Below are positions 25,201 to 32,850 of a DNA stretch of 64,000 bases, piece after piece. Origin of the DNA: Camellia lanceoleosa (Eukaryota; Streptophyta; Magnoliopsida; Ericales; Theaceae). Below the pieces are notes generated by a model. It saw nothing but the letters and a program-made list of their open reading frames with translations, did no database searches and had not been told where the DNA came from. The position numbers were made by a program, and so were the translations under genes. Every line of letters begins with the position of its first letter. Positions within the stretch are counted from its first letter, which is position 1. The stretch spans positions 80,567,551 to 80,631,550 of the forward strand of contig CM045761.1 of assembly GCA_025200525.1 (NCBI GenBank), in the 5' to 3' direction.

Positions 25201-25610
25201 CTGAGGTGAGCGTTGGGGACATTTAATTGCTTATTTTCCTTCTTAGAAGTTTAAAACCTGTAATTTGTGAATAATTTCCACGATTGATGATTTCAGGTAC
25301 CAGATCATCTCTGCTGTAAAATTTCATATGATATTTTCTACGATCCTGTAATTACTCCTACTGGGATTACATACGAGAGGGCAGTGATTGTTGACCATCT
25401 CCAGAAGGAAAAATTTGATTTCAATTTGTATAGCTGAGTTTTGGTGTCCATAATGTATTGATTTCTGATTTAACCACAACTTAGGTGGGAAATTTTGATC
25501 CGGTCACACGTGAACCTCTTGATCAATCTCAACTGATACCAAATTTATCCATAAAGGAAGCGGTCCAAGCGTTTCTTGACAACCATGGTTGGGCATACAA
25601 GATGGACTGA
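10292..25610 (+). CDS. CHIP: CHIP, TPR/U-box E3 ubiquitin ligase (8 exons)
   Basis: Co-chaperone ligase. Its TPR domain binds the C-termini of Hsp70/Hsp90 and its U-box recruits E2 to ubiquitinate clients; it is cytosolic. Exons: 10292-10408, 19796-19863, 20933-20996, 22478-22549, 24611-24747, 25052-25205, 25297-25407 and 25485-25610, together 849 bp, 282 residues, close to the Arabidopsis protein. All junctions keep frame and, except the last donor, are GT-AG. Exon 1 gives the first TPR (LRLDGNKDF...[10 protein letters not shown]), exon 2 [17 protein letters not shown], exon 3 [16 protein letters not shown], exon 4 [20 protein letters not shown]. Exons 5-6 encode the charged linker helices, and exons 7-8 the U-box ([18 protein letters not shown], then [10 protein letters not shown]) ending in NHGWAYKMD. 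Intron 1 is 9.4 kb and contains an antisense copia element. Intron 7 lacks a GT donor (25408 is GA), so the gene may be impaired or use a non-canonical site. Confidence 0.88.
10591..10790. repeat. Relative of the Tourist-like element at 49835
   Basis: The block 'gattatagattggatgtgat' with flanking 'gagagaaaa' and 'ctaaaatag' is shared with 49960-50030. The termini are not clear here. Just upstream, at about 10531-10590, 'gtagttagtagatacatgag' is tandemly duplicated with a spacing of roughly 30 bp. Intron 1 of CHIP. Confidence 0.4.
10847..11138. mobile_element. Mutator-type MITE with 9-bp TSD in CHIP intron 1
   Basis: Termini GGGTAAACTACCAATAGG and, on the minus strand, GGGGTACTTACCAATTAG are flanked by TTAGAAAAA at 10838-10846 and 11139-11147. 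The 'accaataggtcct' motif recurs at 28327 and, in variant form, near 60690. Confidence 0.7.
11148..12410 (-). other. Promoter/leader-like block on the minus strand inside CHIP intron 1
   Basis: Less AT-rich than its surroundings. Reading the minus strand from 12410: a TATA-like CATATATAACACC (about 12338-12350), a CT-rich leader with (CT)n runs, an (ATC)n run (12092-12113 on the plus strand), then an ATG-initiated frame down to 11559 containing [20 protein letters not shown]. The frame has no recognisable domain. The segment 11220-11540 contains degenerate copies of 'atttctctgga'. It could be a captured gene fragment; no terminal repeats were established. Confidence 0.3.
12411..13660. other. 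CHIP intron 1 sequence, no gene
   Basis: AT-rich with poly-A runs (for example 13480-13495) and a (TA)n run near 13255. A short frame at 13318-13554 is not supported by any motif. Confidence 0.4.
13661..14091 (-). repeat. Copia 1 LTR (element 3' end)
   Basis: Begins TGTTAGGATC and ends GAGCAACA (TG...CA). It contains 'ctatttatacac' (13879-13890), which on the minus strand reads GTGTATAAATAG, a likely TATA box. Confidence 0.9.
14342..14626 (-). pseudogene. Copia 1 RNase H
   Basis: Contains [40 protein letters not shown] and the last aspartate in VYCDS, the copia RNase H pattern. The downstream [19 protein letters not shown] end is only partly readable beyond a stop (about 14200-14340). It is separated from the RT frame by stops and a shift near 14700-14880. 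Confidence 0.75.
14891..15682 (-). pseudogene. Copia 1 reverse transcriptase
   Basis: A 263-residue open stretch with the copia RT hallmarks: [57 protein letters not shown] and catalytic [10 protein letters not shown], then ILGMKI. The segment after the GF/KGKE block is locally altered ([17 protein letters not shown] instead of the usual CKLKKSLYGLKQAPRQ), consistent with a compensated pair of small indels. It ends in a stop after WLSQEKYVE. Confidence 0.85.
15917..16147 (-). pseudogene. Copia 1 integrase C-terminal part
   Basis: [20 protein letters not shown] and [18 protein letters not shown] match the copia integrase C-terminal segment. It is out of frame with the catalytic core upstream (16224-16622). 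Acidic spacer to the RT (15683-15916) contains stops. Confidence 0.75.
16224..16622 (-). pseudogene. Copia 1 integrase catalytic core, altered active site
   Basis: [20 protein letters not shown] supplies the first catalytic Asp. The second motif reads RTNNGSEY where copia integrases have R[ST]DNGGEY, so the second catalytic aspartate is replaced by Asn. [13 protein letters not shown] carries the third motif. The frame shifts after MLKMVKLCC. The single TAA at about 16645 separates this from the HHCC region upstream in the same frame. Confidence 0.8.
16644..17285 (-). pseudogene. Copia 1 protease and integrase HHCC domain
   Basis: [12 protein letters not shown] is the retropepsin motif with Gly of D[ST]G changed to Ala. 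Later LWHKRLGH...[14 protein letters not shown] is the GAG-pre-integrase/HHCC zinc-binding region. Two catalytic-site substitutions (here and in the integrase) fit relaxed selection. Confidence 0.8.
17305..18091 (-). pseudogene. Copia 1 GAG with zinc knuckle
   Basis: Starts at ATG 18089-18091 ([20 protein letters not shown]), runs through the UBN2-type copia capsid (W..R...LY..L.LM.G.S) and is closed by one in-frame TAA at 17708-17710, after which the same frame continues ([22 protein letters not shown]) to 17417. The knuckle [14 protein letters not shown] lies at about 17325-17367, after a frame change. It would form the virus-like particle. Confidence 0.8.
18770..18781 (-). other. Copia 1 primer-binding site
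   Basis: On the minus strand TGGTATCAAAGC, three bases inside the 5' LTR; complementary to the 3' end of initiator tRNA-Met with one change from TGGTATCAGAGC. Confidence 0.8.
18785..19215 (-). repeat. Copia 1 LTR (element 5' end)
   Basis: Second 431-bp LTR; its outer-left terminus is TA instead of TG, one of about 29 differences from the other LTR. Confidence 0.9.
19944..20860. mobile_element. 917-bp foldback Mutator-type element in CHIP intron 2
   Basis: Terminal arms of about 330 bp are inverted copies (GGGCGAATTACATTAACAG left, GGGCGAATTACACTAACGG right on the minus strand). They are flanked by the 9-bp direct repeat AATTTTATT at 19935-19943 and 20861-20869. No ORF of note. Confidence 0.8.
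21617..21644. repeat. (TAAA)n microsatellite
   Basis: About seven units of the tetranucleotide in CHIP intron 3. Confidence 0.85.
21703..21922. repeat. 116-bp tandem duplication in CHIP intron 3
   Basis: Two diverged units starting GTGCTGGT at 21703 and 21819, each containing 'gagaaagattagagacatcc' and 'aagacttctcatctta'. No coding content. Confidence 0.75.
24781..24921. mobile_element. Tourist-like (PIF/Harbinger) MITE in CHIP intron 5
   Basis: 141 bp. TIRs GGCTGTGTTTGGATCAAAG and GACTGTGTTTGGATTAAGG (minus strand) with TSD TTA on both sides (24778-24780, 24922-24924). Confidence 0.75.
25408..25409 (+). promoter_or_regulatory. Non-canonical donor of CHIP intron 7 (GA)
   Basis: Exon 7 ends CTCCAGAAG at 25407 and the next bases are GAAAAATT, where GTAAAAATT would be canonical. 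The acceptor (TTAG|GTGGGA, 25485) is normal and exon 8 is in frame. Reading through gives a stop (TGA 25435-25437) after nine extra residues and removes the last 41 residues. Confidence 0.65.
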
Positions 25611-26091
25611 AAAGTATTACCTTGTTAATGATGAGAAGAGTTTGGAGTCCGAGTATCTTATATTTGATTTCAATTCTCATTTTGATGCATTAGCAATCGT
25701 TTTAGGTAAGCAATCTTCATATTTATTCCCCAATATGTGAGGTCAATATTGGTTTTCTTCAATTTTGTTAGGAATTGTTAATAGTAGTGGTTTCTTAAAG
25801 GCTGTACAGTTCATTGAACCGTGCTTACAGTAGAGAGTTGAGTCTGGTATAATATAATGAGAGATTGCTTTCTCATTGGTAATACAAATGAACTATACCT
25901 ATCCCCTGAAAAAGTGGTAAGAGCTCAGCTAGTGGCTGACTGATCCTTCCCTATCTCCCAATTGGGAAGTTATTTGGTGTTGTGGCACTAATATGTCGTG
26001 AGTGGTCATATCACAAATGAATCTCAATTATTTATTTATGTGAAGCTCTAAATGGTTGAAATTTATTTTGGGTAGTGTCATGCGACACTAA
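25611..26091 (+). other. CHIP 3' flank
   Basis: Likely 3' UTR and downstream DNA; no second gene seen and no strong polyadenylation signal singled out. Confidence 0.4.
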
Positions 26092-26292
26092 GGCTTCGTT
26101 TGGGAACAGACTAATTTAGTAACTTTTTGGCTATTTGACTAAAATATGAGCTAAAAAAAATTAGTATATTTTGGATGACTTCTTGACTTTTTACAAAAAG
26201 ATGTGCAAAAAGTAGAGAGAAAAGAGAATCTTTGAATTTTTAGTATGGGTTGTTGGCTTTTTGGCTAAACCGGTTAGTCCCCAAACGAGGCC
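26092..26292. mobile_element. Tourist-like MITE
   Basis: 201 bp. TIRs GGCTTCGTTTGGG and GGCCTCGTTTGGG (minus strand), TSD TAA at 26089-26091 and 26293-26295. Confidence 0.7.
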
Positions 26293-26314
26293 TAAATAAT
26301 TTTCTCTATTGGCT

Positions 26315-26775
26315 GTGTCACTTTGCTTGGTTCTATTTTTCTAAAAATATTTTTCAGAAAATTCTATTTTCTTATTTTTCGTATTTTTTTTTATTGAATT
26401 TTTTTAATATTTTAAGCAATTTTTTTTAAAATTTTTTAGACATACCTAACATAAATATATCTAAAAAGTAAAAAATTTGTGAAAAAAACCTTAAAAAAAT
26501 TCACTAAATACCGAAAAAAAAAAAAAAAAGAAAGAAAGAAGAGAGAATTCAGTACATTTTTTGTATTTTTATGTATTTATTAATTTTTTAAAATATTTTT
26601 TTACAAATTTTTTATTTTTAGATACATCTAAGTAAGGTGTATTTAAAAAGTTTTTTTTTAAAAAAAAATTAAATTTTAAAAATATTCACTTAAAAAAAAA
26701 AAAATACGAAAACTAAGAAACTTTGTTTAAAAAAAATTTAATTCAAAAAACCCATACTAAACTCGCTGAATGATT
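26315..26775. repeat. AT-rich dispersed repeat, intact copy B
   Basis: Full-length copy of the roughly 410-460 bp family, quasi-palindromic, with the cores 'agacatacctaacataaata' and 'agatacatctaa'. It carries an extra A/GAAA run at 26514-26546. Confidence 0.7.
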
Positions 26776-27099
26776 TTCTTATTTTTATTGTATATTCATT
26801 TAGTTTCAGACAGAATTATTTTAATATAATTGTTTTTTTGATGGCGGTGTCCTTCCTTTTTGTTCAAATATGCCTAGTAATGCAAATGAAGTAGCTGAAA
26901 GTGGTCTGCAGTTCGGAAATGTAAGATAACCCTTGAAAAATAGATAGAATTTGGAACTATTTGTTAACATTTATGTTTATTACTTTTTTTTTTTGTTTAT
27001 ATTTATAGAATTTTTTGAAAATTATAAACAAAAATGTGATATCTATTTTCGTTTTCAATAAGTTGTAAATTGTTTGCAAAATTTATTAATTTGTTATAA

Positions 27100-27460
27100 T
27101 CATATAAAACTTGATTTCACTTATTTGGAATCCCCCCTCTCAACCACACCTTCAACCATGACTCACTGATCATAACCACCATCAGTCACCATCATCAATG
27201 ACAACCATATTTGGTTACCATCTCCCTTAGTTGGAAACCACCTCCTATCAGCGGTAACCTTTTTCGACCACTATCACTTGTCAAAAACAATCTTCAACCA
27301 CTATATCTGACTGTTGATGACCATTTTTTTGGCCACCATATCCTGTGATCAGTAACCATCTTCAACGACAACCGGTAATCACTTTTTTCCACCACCTCCA
27401 ATGGCCAACAACCATGTTCGGCTATCATGTCCAATTGTTAATAACTATCTGTCACACAAT
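27100..27460. repeat. Degenerate ACCAC-rich repeat block
   Basis: Loose repetition of 'aaccaccatc', 'gaccactat' and 'ggccaacaacca' words at irregular 25-40 bp spacing; no open frame of interest. Confidence 0.4.
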
Positions 27461-27733
27461 ATTTTTCACTTATTTTCAAAATAAGCTTTTAAAACATGCG
27501 TTTACCAAACATGATTTTTGTTTTGTTTTTATTAAAAATAAACATAAACATATTTAATACTTTTTTGTAAACTAAAATCAGTGAATATTATTTTATGATA
27601 AGTTTACAAAAATGCCCATGAAATTTCCAAAAACAATATGTGAAATTGATTCATATAATGGACCAATTCGTACATTATATGGCCAAATAACCTGTCGTTG
27701 TGGCATTTTATACAAATTGGTCAATTATAAGAA

Positions 27734-28221
27734 GAGTAGTGCTAGAGAGCTCGAATTCAGTCCCCCCGAATCCCCCTAATTACGAAACGACGTCGTTTCG
27801 TCGTTTGTATTTTTTTTTTTTTAATCAGAAAATCAGAATCAGACGCAGAAAGAAGGAAGAGAAGAAGAAAGAAAGAAGAAAAAAGAAGAAGAGAAGGCAG
27901 GGCCGGAATGCGACGATCGGCGGAGCTCGACGATCGGACGAACTCGACGATCGGCCGCTCGGCCGGAATGCAGGGGCCATTTGTGTGTGTGTGTCTCCCT
28001 CTTCTCTCTTCTCTCTTCTCTCCCTCTTTTTCCCTCTCTCCTCTCCGCTCTCCCCCTCTCTCTCTCTCTTTCTCCCTTTTCCTCATTCCTTGCGTTTGAG
28101 CTCGAAAAATGGTCGAAAATGGAAGAAAAAAAAGAAAAAAAAAACCTAATGCCCAAAACGACGTCGTTTTGGACATTAGGGGGATTCGGGGGGACAATGT
28201 TTCGAGCTCCCAAACATTATC
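27734..28221. mobile_element. Mutator-like non-autonomous element with CpG palindromes
   Basis: Inverted ends share GAGCTCGA and CCCCCCGAATCCCCCTAA, flanked by the 12-bp identity CAATTATAAGAA at 27722-27733 and 28222-28233 (9-12 bp TSD). Each arm carries a perfect 20-bp palindrome centred on ACGACGTCGT (27782-27801 and 28153-28172). The interior is CT/GA-rich with GATCGG repeats. Open frames on both strands across it are low-complexity. Confidence 0.7.
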
Positions 28222-28320
28222 CAATTATAAGAATTAATTTCCCAGATCTTTTACAAAAACTAATCTTGTTATTGTGAATGTGGCAGAAATTTTCATAGTT
28301 ATATATATATATATTTTTTT

Positions 28321-28627
28321 TCAGGTAAACTACCAATAGGTCCTAATAGTTAGATTTAATTTCCATCAAGTCTTATTGAAAATAAGTTTTAGTAAAATTA
28401 TCGCTAAAAATAATTTTTGTGATGATTTTTTTGCATGTCGGTAAAAATTCACAATTAGTGATTTTTTGTCACAATTTTATAAATTGTCACTAAAACTTAC
28501 TATTAGTAACTTTTTTCTATAATGATTTTTTTTTTAACTGTTGCTGAAAGTTGAAAATTAGTGACTTTTTTGTGACAATTTTTTTAAACTGTTGCTGAAA
28601 ATTAACAATTAGTGATTTTTTATAGTG
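28321..28627. mobile_element. CACTA-type end with subterminal repeats
   Basis: The right edge is ...TTTTTATAGTG (CACTATAAAAA on the minus strand). Repeated 'aattagtgattttt' and 'actgttgctgaaa' motifs precede it. The left part begins with 'aaactaccaataggtcct', shared with 10847. The left terminus was not identified. Confidence 0.4.
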
Positions 28628-29379
28628 TTTGATGAAAAATATCATTAATTATCATATGATATATTAGATAATAAATTCACATATTAGAACCTACACGCGA
28701 TTTTTTTTTTTTTTTTTTTCAACTTTATAGTTTCAATTTCATGAGAGATCTAATCTAAGTGAATTTTTATACAAATCAGTATATTCAGGAAGGTGAGTTT
28801 AACAGCTTGTTTGGATTGATTGCTTTGGAAAGGAAAAAATTGTTAGGGAGGTAAATCGCATATAACCCAAACTACAAAGGGTAAAGTGAAATTTGGTAAA
28901 ACAAAAATCAATTTTTAGCCCCACTTAATCTAAATACGCTTAAAATGTATAACACATTTTGTCACTATTTTCAAAAATATTTTTGTTATAAATTCAAAAT
29001 ACAACTTCATTTTGTTTTAAAGTTTTATATGAATTTGTAAATAACTTATTTATAAAGTTTCATAATAAAAAAATTCAATTAATTTAAAAATATAATGTAC
29101 TGCATACTTCAATATAGATCTCGGTTTAATTAATGTAACTTTGATAATAGAGAAGATAATTTTAGAATAAATTTGAAACAATTTTAGGAATAAAGATAAA
29201 TTTAAAATAATTTTGGAAATAGAGATAAATTTTAAAAAATTTAAAATAGTTTTGAAAATAATTTAAAAAATAAAAATAAATAAATAAATTTTTAATTTTG
29301 AACTCTTAAAAAAAATTTTAAAAATCCAAACCAAACCCGCCATAAATTTTATGAACTTTTGTGTAGATTTTTTTTTCAG

Positions 29380-29580
29380 GTCTTTCCGCGTATTATACGT
29401 GGACGTGTGGAGACAGGAACCACCGTAATTTCCGGACAAATTACCTTCCTTCTTTCATCATAAATATTCCTTAACCAACAAGGAACCGTGCAACCCTTGG
29501 TTTTATAAAAGCTGCCGCCCCTTTAGTAGTTGGAGTAAGCGAGGACCTAAACTTCGGCTCCGATCTAAGTATAGTAAGAT
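29380..29580 (+). promoter_or_regulatory. Promoter-like GC-richer segment
   Basis: After kilobases of AT-rich repeats, this stretch contains 'acgtggacgtgtgg' (ACGT-core, G-box-like) and a TATA-like TTTTATAAAAG (29501-29511), then 'gaggacctaaacttcggctc'. No coding exon follows on the plus strand, so it may be an orphaned gene 5' end or an LTR piece. Confidence 0.25.
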
Positions 29581-30044
29581 GTTTTGCAGATATGTTATAA
29601 ATATTAAGTGCCAATATTTCTTGACAAATATATTAAAGTAGCTTATTTATATATTTATTTTTATGAATCAAAAAAAAAAAAAAATTGCCTTCTATTGTAA
29701 AGGTTTTAAAAAACGAGCTGTGATTTATTCATATTTTTGTTATTCAAAAATTAAATAGTTAGATTAAATTTTAATTTATTGTTCAAATTAAGTTAAAATA
29801 TAATTACTATTTACGTTTCTTATTTTTACCTTGTTTGAATTACATCATCTTTTTCCTAAGCATTAACATTCAAGTAAGGTTAGTAATAATATTTGAATAA
29901 AAAAACACAAAAGGTGAATAGCAAACATGCTTTGGCCTAGTTGAAAGTAATTAAATTTCAGTTTAGTTAATTTATGAATTAAAAATAAAAAATAAAAAAC
30001 TAAATAGGTTAAAGTCCCTCTTAAAAAGTCTTTAATACCATTTG

Positions 30045-30500
30045 CTTGGTTTTATTTTTCCAAAAATATTTTTCAGAAAATTTTATTTTCTTGTTTTTCG
30101 TATTTTTTTGTTTTTAGTGATTTTTTTTTATTTATATTTTAAGCAATTTGTTTTACTTTTTTTTTTTTGGTAGGTAATTTGTTTTACTTTTTAGACATAC
30201 TTAACATAAATATATTTAAAAAGTAAAAAAATTGTGAAAAATCTTTTAAAAATTTACTAAATACCAAAAATATAAAAAAATATATATTAGAATTTAGTAC
30301 ATTTTTTTTTAATTTTTATATATTTATTGATTTTTTAAAATATTTTTTCAGAATTTTTTTATTTTTTAGATACATCTACATCTAAAAAAGCAAAAAAAAA
30401 AAAAATGTTTAAAAATTTAAAAATATTTACTAAAAACACAAATCAAAAACTCAATTTTAAAAAAATTTAATTCAAAAAACTCAAACCAAACACATTAATT
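30045..30500. repeat. AT-rich dispersed repeat, copy C
   Basis: Full-length copy with a roughly 30-bp internal duplication around 'aatttgttttac' (30147 and 30177). Confidence 0.7.
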
Positions 30501-30751
30501 ATTCCATATACTTCTAGAAATAAAACTTCCCGGTATCTCCATGCTCACATCACATGCATGGCACAAAAAAATTTGGTCTCTTTTTTTATTGAATGATTTT
30601 TTTAATTTGTTATATATAATTTAGAATTTTAGAGTCTAGAAGAATCTAAAACCTTTGAAAAGTTTAACAAAACAATTAAAAATTCATTAAAATAAAATAA
30701 AAATAACTTAAAAACTATGTCAACCGTCATTTATTGTCAACACTAATTGAA

Positions 30752-31165
30752 GGTGTAGCTCAAAGAATCAAGATTCTCACATTGAGTCCTCTCATTCACT
30801 TTTTACTTGCAGAGTCATTGAGCTCACTTTTGGATCTAATTTTGATGATTTAAATCGTTCATATTTTAAGATTTATTAAATATATCATACCTCTAAAAAA
30901 TTAAGTTGATCGGATATCAGAAACTACATATTTGGATCATCAAACTAAAAATTATATTATTTTTAAAAATTTAATAAACAGTTTTCCGAATATATGCTTT
31001 CTGATATCCGACTAACCTGATTTTTTACAGATATAATATGCTCAATAAATTTTAAAATATAAACAGTTCGAATTATTAAAATTAAGCTAAAAAATGAACC
31101 CAATAACCTTGCAAGTAGAAAGTAAATGAAAGAACTCAATGAGAGAATCTTAATTTGTAGCTCGA
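30752..31165. mobile_element. Foldback element with long arms
   Basis: Inverted arms of about 190 bp: 'aagattctcacattgagtcc' left matches AAGATTCTCTCATTGAGTTC on the minus strand right, and 'cggatatcagaaa' pairs with 'tttctgatatccg' near the centre. Flanks TGAAGGTGT and CGAAGGGGT could be a degenerate 9-bp TSD. Confidence 0.55.
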
Positions 31166-32850
31166 AGGGGTTGTTCAGGTGACTAGATGGACACGCATGA
31201 GGTAGGTACTTGGAGTTGTTTGGGATTTTGTTTAATATCCCCCAAAAGCGAAGTGAAGCACACCACACATACACACCAAAGATAAAAATAATTAGAATTT
31301 ATATGATTCGATACAAATTGTCTATATTAATTGGACAGAAATTCCACTATAGTAAATAAAATAAAATCACTATCCAAATTCCATACTAAAGGTAGTTAAG
31401 CCTGTTCTCCCACTGCTACTCTCTCACCAAAATCAATAGTCTTGAACTACTACTAAAAAAATCTTAGATTATCAAAACTTACACATTAGATTTCTCAACA
31501 GATTTTAGACTCTACTATTCTAAGTTAAACACATGTATAAACTACACTATTAATTGTATAAGACTCGCATATATCGCATGGGTGGACTAATCTTAACAGG
31601 AGTCGCTCAGGCAAACTTCACCTACACGATCCGCGGCTGTGTATGAGCCTCACTTTAGGGGGCTTCACCTAGGGATCAGGGAAACACTAGGGCCTAGGCA
31701 TCAAGGTGGTCCGGCAGTGGCATGTGACAACCATCGTGGTGGTGGTAAGTGTTGCAGTGAAGACTTGCACAAAAAGAGTGGGCAGCAATTTGAATGGACC
31801 ACAACCACCAGATATCACTCTGCCATTCAATATGGGCACATTGTTCACCCAATTCTCCTCAAACCATTCATTCAATTATATCCACAAAAATTCTTCACAG
31901 AAGTAACAAGGACAAGCTTTGTCTTTATTCTCAGAGCATAAAAGCCAAAGTAAAATTCGTACTAGTTGGATTTTCCACAAACAGACAAGCAAAACAGACT
32001 AAATTTGCTGCTACAAAGCAAAATTCAAATATCTACCAAAAATAACTAAGCATTCATTGTAGAGATTGTGCACAAAAACAAAAAGGAATATATCTATCAA
32101 GTGAAAGTTCAACTACAGCAAGTCTGTTTGAATTTAAGAAAAAATTTACATCAAAGAAAAGAGAGATGAGAAAACAAATGAAATAAAAAAAATTAGAATT
32201 TTTCCATAAACCTTTGAGCATGGCTATTTTCACCCGAAGTCCATGTAAAACCGACCAATGTGACATTTTCCCCATTGGCTAATAATTGAGCCCATCAAAA
32301 CACTCTTCAATAGGTATTCGCCACATTGGTTGACTTCATCTTAGGTTTTGATCTGATAATTATTTTCCCTAGTCTTTTTCTTTTCGCTTCACAAATTGTT
32401 TCACAAATTTAAAATCCAGACACAAACACAATAAGAGATTATTACTATAGAACAAGAAATGGGTCATTACTACTACTTCAAATAAAGTTCATGCAATCTA
32501 CCAAGAACCATGTGCAAGAGTTATTGTCCAGATAGATGTGAAAACACTAAAGAAATAACATTATTGCTAACAAACACGTAAATGGGCAACTATTGTTGCT
32601 TCATGTATCATTCAAGCAATCCACCAAGCAAGCTATGTGCATGAATTATTGCCCAATATATATAGAGAGAGAGCATAAAAAAAAGCTTTAGTCGTAATTA
32701 TTCACAGTAACTGTAACTCATTAACCTGAGACTGAAACTCCAGAGGACAAACAGAATTTACAACATGGAGGTTCACACAAGATATGTGACCCACATATGC
32801 TGATTGTAGTGCAAGAAGATGTAGAATTTACATAATTTTGAGGGACCTGA
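31166..32850. other. LTR-like remnant and PUB9 downstream region
   Basis: 31240-31600 has the layout of a degraded copia-type LTR (for example 'cacaccacacatacacac', then 'atatgattcgatacaaattg' and 'ggacagaaattccactatag', comparable with copia 1). A GC-richer block at 31600-31945 has short frames on both strands that I do not recognise. 32100-32850 probably includes the PUB9 3' UTR. Confidence 0.3.

Noticed and set aside
27700..28277. Several overlapping ORFs of 98-155 codons on both strands
   Set aside because: All derive from CT/GA-rich low complexity inside a Mutator-like element; no domain.
31639..32045. Overlapping ORFs of 60-100 codons
   Set aside because: Frames exist on both strands over a GC-richer patch but none shows a recognisable domain or splice structure.
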